A DNA stretch of 64,000 nucleotides from an uncultured Verrucomicrobiales bacterium (GTDB lineage: Bacteria > Verrucomicrobiota > Verrucomicrobiia > Verrucomicrobiales > DEV007): contig CALAHF010000097.1 of NCBI GenBank assembly GCA_937891465.1, positions 1 through 64,000 on the forward strand, given 5' to 3'. Of the stretch, positions 1-7,300 are shown piece after piece. Both the position numbers and the translations under genes were made by a program. The notes below the pieces were generated by a model. That model was given only the letters and a program-made list of their open reading frames with translations, was not told where the DNA came from and ran no database searches. Position 1 is the first letter of the stretch; the number at the start of each line of letters is the position of its first letter.

Positions 1-2
1 TT

Positions 3-395
3 ATCTTCCAAGAGCTCACGCTCCCTTACTTGAAGAGCTGGGGCGGAAAATGGAATACCCAGGCTCCCTTCAAACTGGTTCACGCCAACTCCAGTCCGAA
101 AAAATACGAAGACGAAGGCCGGACAAAACTCGTTTTTCTTTCCAACGTTCTTAAAACCCCTGCGACACTCGGATACGAAAATCTCGGCGGCGTAATTTTG
201 ACCGAAGTGAACGGAAAAGAGATTAAAAACATCAACGATCTTAGCAAAGCCTTTGCCGCAGCTCCTGAAAAAGGAATCCACCGCATTGAGTTTGAAGGTT
301 ACCCCAAGGTGATCTTCGTTGACGACAACGTCTCGAAGCAAATCAATCTTCAGCTGATTCAATACGGTATCACCGAGCTCGAACGCTTGAAGTGA
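3..395 (+). CDS. Deg-type serine protease, C-terminal part (partial)
   Basis: The open frame enters from the window edge and ends at the TGA at 393-395, so only the last ~130 residues are present. The sequence matches the C-terminal PDZ-like region of plant Deg9/DegP-like proteases: a stretch beginning VFLSNVLKTPATLGYENLGG, then the loop LTEVNGKEIKNINDL, then a strand ending in KVIFVDD. The chymotrypsin-like catalytic domain would lie upstream, outside the window, so activity cannot be judged. Such proteins normally act in the periplasm or envelope in protein quality control. The next gene starts 25 bp downstream on the same strand, so co-transcription is possible. The internal ATG at 30 is not the true start, because the frame is open and homologous-looking before it. 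Confidence 0.6.
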   Translation: MFQELTLPYLKSWGGKWNTQAPFKLVHANSSPKKYEDEGRTKLVFLSNVLKTPATLGYENLGGVILTEVNGKEIKNINDLSKAFAAAPEKGIHRIEFEGYPKVIFVDDNVSKQINLQLIQYGITELERLK

Positions 396-420
396 TCTTC
401 CAAATCAACGGGCCAGCCCA

Positions 421-2199
421 TTGAAAACTTTTCACCAACTCACGCGACTCTTTTTGAGTTGCGTGGTTGCTACAATTTTTTGGTGCAGTGAGGCCTCTGC
501 CGGATCGATCACGATCGAAATCCGGCATTTGTGGAAGAACGAGCCTTTGACGATTCCAAGCAAAGGCTTCACAACAACGGCTGGGGAAACCATTTCAGTC
601 ACGAGGCTCAGCTACCTGCTGAGCAATCCCGTTCTGACTCGAACCGAAACAAAAAAACGCCTCGCACGCTCTGACTGGTTTGCGTTTGTCGACGCCGAAG
701 CGGGAAACGCATCCATCATTCTCAGAAATCTCCCCGACGCCAGGATCTCCAATTTGGCATTTGAAATCGGCCTCGATGAGAAGGCCGACAAAAGCGAGAT
801 CAGCCAATATCCAGCCAATCATCCGCTGAACCCTCTGGTAAATGGACTGCACTGGAGTCCACAAGGTGGATACATTTTTCTCGCTCTTGAGGGCCACACT
901 TCTGAAGGCGGTGCGTTTTCCTATCATTTGGGAAACCCATTAAATCGTATCCCGATTTCACTTCCGGTTGAATTGGACTTGAATCGCGACAGCACCATTC
1001 ATCTCGATTTTCATCTTGATCGAATTTTCGACTCCGATCCGCCGTTCGCTACTCAATCGCAGACATCCACTCACTCGCGAAAAGGCGATCCAGTTGTGGA
1101 AATACTGAAGACCCGAATAGCAGAAGCATTCACGGTTAAGCAAGTCACTGACGTTGAAATAATTGCTCTGGAAAACGTTATCACCGGTGAGAAGACGGGC
1201 AGCCCATTGATCGGAACGCCCTATCGTTTCAAATTACGAAAAGGATTCCCCATTCCAAATCTACCGACAGATTATCCACTCACCGACGAACGCATTAAGT
1301 TGGGAGAAGCGCTCTTCCACGACGCCCGACTTTCACGAACCAACAAGATTTCATGCGCTTCGTGCCACGAGAAAAAACTGGCGTTCACCGATGGCGCTCA
1401 AAACTCTGTTGGTGTGGAAAGTCGAAAAGGAATCCGCAATTCAATGCCGCTTTTGAATCTTGCCTGGAAAAATTCATTTTTTTGGGACGGTCGAACTCCT
1501 TCACTCCGGGAGCAGGCACTTGCCCCCATCGAAGATCACCTGGAAATGGATGAATCGCTTGCAAATGTTGTTTCCAAAATTGCAGATTACGAGCCGCTTT
1601 TCGAGAAAGCCTTTGGATCACCTGAAATCAACGCCGGGAGAATCGGGATCGCGATCGAACAATTTGTGATCACGCTGACCTCATTTGACTCACGCTTTGA
1701 TCAAGCCGCGGCGGGAAAAATCGAGCTGACAGCATCGGAAAAACGTGGCCTTGAGCTATTTATGACAGAATTTGATCCCCGACGAAACCTTCGCGGAGCG
1801 GACTGTTTTCACTGTCACGGCGGAGCCTTCTTCACCGATCATCGCTTTCGAAACAACGGCCTTGCTTCCACTGGTGATGATCGGGGCGTGGAAAATGTGA
1901 CCGGCAAAAAATCGGATCGGAATAAATTTTCAACCCCTTCTCTCCGCAACATCGCCCTGACCGCTCCCTACATGCACGACGGCAGATTTGATTCACTGGA
2001 AGAGGTCGTGGCTCACTATGTGTCCGGAATTCATCGCAGCGAAACTCTTGACCCCAATCTAGGCAAACATGGTGGAAATGGGATCCCACTCAGTGAAGAT
2101 GATCAGAAAGCACTCATCGCATTTTTAAGATCACTGACCGACGAAAAGCTGACCACTCCCGAAAAACGAAACAACAGGGTTGGTTCATCGAATCAATAG
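421..2199 (+). CDS. MbnP-like domain fused to di-heme cytochrome c peroxidase (MbnH/MauG-like)
   Basis: This 592-aa secreted protein begins at a TTG and has a signal peptide ending near ASAG (residue ~28). Residues ~28-215 resemble the MbnP family: a strand-rich domain with the region LNPLVNGLHWSPQGGYIFL and a following LEGH...GAFSYHLG, as in MbnP's WxxGY segment. Residues ~270-585 are a di-heme peroxidase with two c-type heme sites, CASCH (C312-H316) and CFHCH (C462-H466), and the usual FWDGR and PYMHDGRF motifs. In methanotrophs MbnH, a separate MauG-like enzyme, oxidises a tryptophan of MbnP to kynurenine, so this fusion would put enzyme and substrate in one chain (inference). The last ~9 codons (NNRVGSSNQ) are encoded by a dispersed palindromic repeat, and the stop lies inside it. 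Confidence 0.8.
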   Translation: MKTFHQLTRLFLSCVVATIFWCSEASAGSITIEIRHLWKNEPLTIPSKGFTTTAGETISVTRLSYLLSNPVLTRTETKKRLARSDWFAFVDAEAGNASIILRNLPDARISNLAFEIGLDEKADKSEISQYPANHPLNPLVNGLHWSPQGGYIFLALEGHTSEGGAFSYHLGNPLNRIPISLPVELDLNRDSTIHLDFHLDRIFDSDPPFATQSQTSTHSRKGDPVVEILKTRIAEAFTVKQVTDVEIIALENVITGEKTGSPLIGTPYRFKLRKGFPIPNLPTDYPLTDERIKLGEALFHDARLSRTNKISCASCHEKKLAFTDGAQNSVGVESRKGIRNSMPLLNLAWKNSFFWDGRTPSLREQALAPIEDHLEMDESLANVVSKIADYEPLFEKAFGSPEINAGRIGIAIEQFVITLTSFDSRFDQAAAGKIELTASEKRGLELFMTEFDPRRNLRGADCFHCHGGAFFTDHRFRNNGLASTGDDRGVENVTGKKSDRNKFSTPSLRNIALTAPYMHDGRFDSLEEVVAHYVSGIHRSETLDPNLGKHGGNGIPLSEDDQKALIAFLRSLTDEKLTTPEKRNNRVGSSNQ

Positions 2200-2208
2200 G
2201 GTCTGTTC
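2168..2208. repeat. Tandem-palindrome repeat, copy 1
   Basis: Two 19-bp units, GAAACAACAGGGTTGGTTC and GAATCAATAGGGTCTGTTC, separated by ATC. The repeat overlaps the 3' end of the MbnP/peroxidase gene and supplies its stop codon. Confidence 0.85.
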
Positions 2209-2243
2209 GAAACGCACATTTCATCTTCGTTTGTCATCTCCTT

Positions 2244-2266
2244 GAAAGGTGACTTGAAGCATAATG
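2244..2266 (+). promoter_or_regulatory. Upstream motif shared with the giant secreted protein gene
   Basis: A 23-bp segment beginning GAAAGGTGACTTG and ending ATG recurs at 4365-4387, in front of the 1850-aa protein gene, as GAAAGGTAACTTG...ATG. It lies ~37 bp before the response regulator start here. It could be a promoter or a regulator site common to both transcripts. The hexamers do not fit a standard sigma-70 spacing well, so the role is inferred from the recurrence only. Confidence 0.35.
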
Positions 2267-2303
2267 TCGTGTTGTTATACGCTGCACGCGTCCTTCCCTG
2301 CCG

Positions 2304-2954
2304 ATGAGAATTTTATTAATCGAAGATCATCCAAAACTTCAGCAAAGTTTGCTGCGTGCACTCAGGAATAACAAATTTGCCGTAGATGCTGCAAGTGATG
2401 GACGAGAAGGGCTAAATAAAGCCGAAGACAACGAATACGACGCAATCCTTCTGGATGTAATGCTTCCTGAAATGGATGGCTGGAGTGTTTTAGAACAACT
2501 CCGCGAATCAAAGAGCACCCCTGTGATCATGCTCACGGCTCGCGATTCGCTTGATGACCGGGTAAAAGGGCTCGATCTCGGAGCGGATGACTATTTACCA
2601 AAGCCATTTCAAATCCCCGAACTACTGGCCCGCATTCGGGCCGTGATTCGCCGCGCTGCCGGCCAATCAAAAACAAGCATTTTGCTGGGGGACTTCTCAC
2701 TCGACTTAAAGGCGAAAAAACTGACGCAACAAGGTGAGGCAATTGCAATCACTGCGCGAGAGTACGGATTAATCGAATATTTGGCTCTTCATCGTGGTGA
2801 AGTCATTTCCCGAACAACGCTGTACGAACACCTTTTCGACGAAGAAGACTCATCACTTTCAAATTTGCTCGACGTGAACGTTTCTCGAGTGCGGAGCAAG
2901 TTGGGCAAGGATTTTATAATCACCCATCGCGGTCACGGCTATTCGATCGAATAA
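2304..2954 (+). CDS. OmpR/PhoB-family response regulator
   Basis: This 216-aa protein has an N-terminal receiver domain (residues 1-115) with the acidic pair E7/D8, phosphoacceptor D51 in LLLDVMLPEMDG, a TA pair in IMLTARD, and the conserved lysine in YLPKPF. A winged-helix DNA-binding domain follows (~125-216), ending in HRGHGYSIE, typical of the OmpR family. It lies 3 bp upstream of a histidine kinase gene, so the two form an operon and almost certainly a cognate pair. The shared 23-bp motif before this gene and before the downstream giant secreted protein suggests autoregulation and a common regulon (inference). No specific signal can be assigned. Confidence 0.95.
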   Translation: MRILLIEDHPKLQQSLLRALRNNKFAVDAASDGREGLNKAEDNEYDAILLDVMLPEMDGWSVLEQLRESKSTPVIMLTARDSLDDRVKGLDLGADDYLPKPFQIPELLARIRAVIRRAAGQSKTSILLGDFSLDLKAKKLTQQGEAIAITAREYGLIEYLALHRGEVISRTTLYEHLFDEEDSSLSNLLDVNVSRVRSKLGKDFIITHRGHGYSIE

Positions 2955-2957
2955 ATC

Positions 2958-4331
2958 ATGTACCATTCCATTGCCTGGCGACTTCAAATTTCATACGGAT
3001 TGCTTCTCATTGCAGCATTCGTAGGACTTGGGATTACATCGTATCATCTCGAACGTTCCAGCCAGCTGAGTTCAATCGATACCGGGCTGCAAATGCGCGG
3101 CACTCGGGTCACCGGAGCGCTTTACAGAATGCGACTTCCCCTGACAGTTCCAAAAGGGGCTGAACTGGATTTGCCACGCCACGACGCTCTTTTTACCCCT
3201 CCCGATGAATTTCCTTTTTATTATCGAATCTGGAATAACGAACAGGAGATTTTATTGCGTTCGAACACGGGCCCCGACGAAATTCCATTCCCCCAAGTTG
3301 GCGAAAAAACACCCGATGATGGCCTTGTCCGAAACCGGAACGATTTTCGCGAACGGATTTACAGAACGCCCCGGGGATTTATTGCGATGGTTGGCCGAAA
3401 TGCCTCCACCGAATTCGCCACGATCCGAAGCCAAACAGCAAAACTTGCCGGTGCCGGTTTAATCATTCTAATCGCAGGACTTTTGCTGAGCCACTACCTT
3501 GCAAAGCGCACTCTGAAACCCATCGCGGACATCAGTGATGCGGCAAAACGGATCGCTGACGGGGCTTTGGATGAACGAATCGAAACGCAGGGAAATCAGT
3601 CGGAACTCGGCCAACTTGGCGAGGTTTTGAATAACACATTTGATGAACTTGAGGGCGCCTACCGTCGTCAGGAACAATTTACTGCAGATGCCTCACACGA
3701 GTTACGGACTCCCGTAACGGTCATTCTCACGGAAATTCAAAGTGCCCCTCCCCTCTCCCGATCGCCTGATGAATATGAAGAGTGTTTAAAGGTTTGCGAG
3801 GAGTCCGCCATTTCAATGCAACGGCTGTTGCAACAACTGGCAACGCTGGCGCAATTCGATTCTGGAAAAGTGGAATTGAACTCACAAACTCTGAACCTCA
3901 AGGAACTTGCTGAAGCTACGATCGAACAATTCAGACCAGTGGCCAGCGACAGTGGAATTACGGTAACTTCTCAACTCGCCAACGAATCCTGCCAAGGAGA
4001 TCCCGATCGCCTTTCGCAAGTCTTGACGAATTTTTTGATGAACGCAGTCGCCTACAATCAAGATGGAGGAACGATCTCCGTTTCCGTGGAGCGAGAAAAT
4101 AAAGATGTGCTCTTGAAGGTTTCCGACACCGGAATTGGAATCGAAGACGAAGACCTGCCACATTTGTTTGAGAGATTTTACCGAGCTGATAAATCCCGCT
4201 TCGGCAGCGACGAAAACAGCGGCTTGGGACTGGCCATCTGTAAAGAAATCGCCGAAGCACACGGAGGGCAAATCACTGTCGAAAGCGAACTGGAAAAGGG
4301 ATCGACATTTATTCTGAGAATTCCCTGCTAA
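2958..4331 (+). CDS. Sensor histidine kinase, two-component partner
   Basis: This 457-aa inner-membrane kinase has an N-terminal transmembrane segment (~residues 10-28), a periplasmic sensor of ~130 residues, and a second transmembrane segment (~162-182). A HAMP linker follows (RTLKPIADISDAAKRIADG). The HisKA H-box is FTADASHELRTPV with phosphorylatable H247. The HATPase domain carries the N-box LTNFLMNAVAYN, the G1 box DTGIGI and the G2 box GLGLAI. All catalytic motifs are intact. It follows the response regulator by 3 bp. The sensor domain has no family I recognise, so the ligand is unknown. Confidence 0.95.
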   Translation: MYHSIAWRLQISYGLLLIAAFVGLGITSYHLERSSQLSSIDTGLQMRGTRVTGALYRMRLPLTVPKGAELDLPRHDALFTPPDEFPFYYRIWNNEQEILLRSNTGPDEIPFPQVGEKTPDDGLVRNRNDFRERIYRTPRGFIAMVGRNASTEFATIRSQTAKLAGAGLIILIAGLLLSHYLAKRTLKPIADISDAAKRIADGALDERIETQGNQSELGQLGEVLNNTFDELEGAYRRQEQFTADASHELRTPVTVILTEIQSAPPLSRSPDEYEECLKVCEESAISMQRLLQQLATLAQFDSGKVELNSQTLNLKELAEATIEQFRPVASDSGITVTSQLANESCQGDPDRLSQVLTNFLMNAVAYNQDGGTISVSVERENKDVLLKVSDTGIGIEDEDLPHLFERFYRADKSRFGSDENSGLGLAICKEIAEAHGGQITVESELEKGSTFILRIPC

Positions 4332-4364
4332 AAGGAGCCAAAAAGGCCCGATTGTAATCTTGAT

Positions 4365-4387
4365 GAAAGGTAACTTGCGCTAAGATG
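4365..4387 (+). promoter_or_regulatory. Upstream motif, second occurrence
   Basis: The segment GAAAGGTAACTTG...ATG matches the motif at 2244-2266 and ends just before the start codon at 4392. The identical 7-mer GAAAGGT and 5-mer ACTTG are one base apart in both copies. Its position so close to the start implies either a nearly leaderless transcript or a regulator site in the leader. Confidence 0.3.
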
Positions 4388-4391
4388 CGCA

Positions 4392-7300
4392 ATGAATTTG
4401 AAAAATCGGCCCCCATTTTTTATCCTCAAGGCTCTCGGCCAATGGGGATCTAAAAAACGACTTTTCGTTTGGCTGATTTCAACATTCATCCTTAACGCCG
4501 CAAATTCATTCGCTGAAGACACGGTTGGATACGTGCGATTGAAGACAACTCCCGCCGAAGACACCTTGGCTTGGGATGATGTGAATCGGTTCTCCGACAT
4601 CCCGCTCAAAGAAGAAGATGCTTTTTCCGGGCAAGTCGATTCCGCAGCAGGGAGCACGATTATCGTTAGCAACAGCCCAGCTTGGACTGTGGACAAGTTC
4701 AAATATGCGCAAGGCTCTCAGTCTCGAACCTTCTTTGTTGAAGTAATCTCCGGAGCCAGTGTCGGGGCGACATTCGACATCACGGAAAACACCTCGAATT
4801 CGATTACCGTAAATTTAGGCGTTGGGAATCTGAATTCAATTGCTCAAGGGGACGACATTCGAATTGGCTCCTACTGGACGCTCAACTTATTATTCCCGGA
4901 TGGAGGAACACTGACGCCGTCTACTGCTGGATCTGATGGAACGGCAGTTTTGTTTCCGACGTCATCACTTGATGGGCCGGCGTTTTCAGGCACAACTAGT
5001 TATTACTATCGGAGTGATTTGGGCCATTGGATTGATGAATCAGCCCCTTTAACGGATGCAGGTGATCTAGTTATCCCTCATGACGCGCTACTCGTCATCC
5101 GTCAAGACCCCGCCATTCCAATCAGCACCTACTTTTTTGGATTCGAGGCACCTGTGAACCAGGGTATTTCGGCAACGATCAGCTACGATGAAGACGTTAC
5201 AGCGCCTGAAATCACAGTCGAACAACCTGCGGAAAATAATCTGGTGGATGGCGTTTCGGTAAAAAATTTCGGCGAAGTTGCTGTCGGAGGAAATACCCAA
5301 CTCACTTTTACAATCACTAATGACGGAGCCAGTGCGTTATCAGGACTGGCGGCATCCGTTGACGGAACGAACAGTGGTGAGTTTGTTGCGAGTGCTCTAT
5401 CAACAACAAGTTTGAACGCAGGCCAAAGCACAACCCTGACCGTGACATTTACGCCAACCGCGGCCACAACACGGACTGCTGCGTTGCACATCGCAAGCGA
5501 TGATGCGGATGAAAATCCGTTCGATATCGGATTAACCGGAACGGGAACCGCTCCTGAAATTGCAGTTGAGAACCCGTTGAATACGGGCCTCGGCGATGGA
5601 GTCAGCCCTATTGATTTTGGCACCCCGAACGTGGGCGGCACAACAACGCAAACTTTCACCATTCGGAATGCAGGGAATTCCGTTTTGAACAGCCTCGCAG
5701 CAAGCGTTGATGGAACCAATGGAGCGGAATTCGTAGCGGGATCCATCGGTGCAACCGCATTGAATCCCGGTGAGACAACAACGGTGACAGTCAGCTTCAC
5801 ACCTGCAGCTGAAGGGGGGCGTTCAGCCGCACTCCACCTTTCGAGTAACGATGCCGACGAAAACCCGTTCGACATTGCACTCACGGGGACAGGGACTGTC
5901 CCTGAAATTGTAATCGAACAGCCCGTGAATTCACCTCTCGCAGATGGCGCGGGCACAGTTGATTTCGGAGATGTGACGGCAACGGAGAATTCCGCAAAAA
6001 CATTCACGATTCGCAATACGGGAGCCGGAACGCTCAGTGGGTTGGCGTTGAGTGTCGACGGAAGTAACGCCTCTGAATTTATGGCGTCCGGATTGAGTGC
6101 CACAAGTCTGGCTTCGAATGCAACGGCGACGTTCCTAGTCACTTTCACACCGGATGCAGCCGGAAACCGCTCAGCCGCAATTCACGTGACCAGCAATGAT
6201 TCCGATGAATCTCCCTATGACATTGCACTGACTGGAAACGGACTGGATGCAGAAATCTCTGTCGAGGAACCGGTGAACGTTGGTTTGATCGACGGAGTCA
6301 GCATCATTGATTTCGACGAAACGAATGTCGGTGTTGCTGTCACAAAGACATTCACCATTCGAAACGTCGGAACCGAAGATTTAACGGATCTTGTCGCTAC
6401 GTTTTCGGGAACCAATACCGGTGACTTCGCTACTGCCGCCTTCGGCTCCACCACCGTTGCGGCCGGAGATTCAACCACAGTTGATATCACATTCACCCCG
6501 TTAGCTGAAGGTGCCAGAACTGCAACTTTGGAAATTGCCAGCAACGACCGTGACGAAAATCCGTTTCAAATTTCTCTGACAGGAAATGGAACTGCGCCTG
6601 AAATTGCAGTCGAGCACCCGGTCAATACAGACCTTACTGATGGCGTTGCTTCGATCGATTTTGGGAACGGGAATGTGACTCAATCGATCGTGAAATCATT
6701 TACGATCCGCAACAGCGGTGATGGTCCCCTGAGCGGAATTGCACTGCAGGTTACTGGTGATCAGCAATCGGATTTTGTAGCCAATAATCTGAGTTCAAAT
6801 TCAGTAGCAGTCGGTGAAACCGCAACATTTGATGTCACGTTCACGCCGACTTCATCAGGAGTTCGCAACGCTGCTATCGAAATCACAAGTAATGATGCCG
6901 ACGAAAACCCGTTCGACATTGCACTCACCGGGACAGGACTCGATCCAGAAATCACAGTTGCAGAATCCAGTTCAGATCTCACTTCCGGTTCAAGCAGCCT
7001 CGCTTTTGGAAGTGCCGAACCGACTCAAACGATCGAGAAAACTTTCACGATTCGGAATACCGGAAATACTGACCTCACAGACCTCGAAGCGACTGTCACA
7101 GGAACAAATGACGCTGACTTCGTGGCCGGAGCATTGAGCACAACCAGTTTGGCTGCCGATGAAACGGCTACGGTAACAGTCACTTTCACCGCAGGAGATT
7201 TGGGAGCGCGTTCTGCGACGCTTTCAATCGCCAGCAACGATCGCGATGAAAATCCATTCACCATCACACTTTCTGGAATTGGAATCGAGGAGCTGCCAGA

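Noticed and set aside
5183-6148. Long minus-strand ORF (321 aa) opposite the ASH repeats
   Set aside because: It is the reverse complement of the repeated domains and has low-complexity composition.
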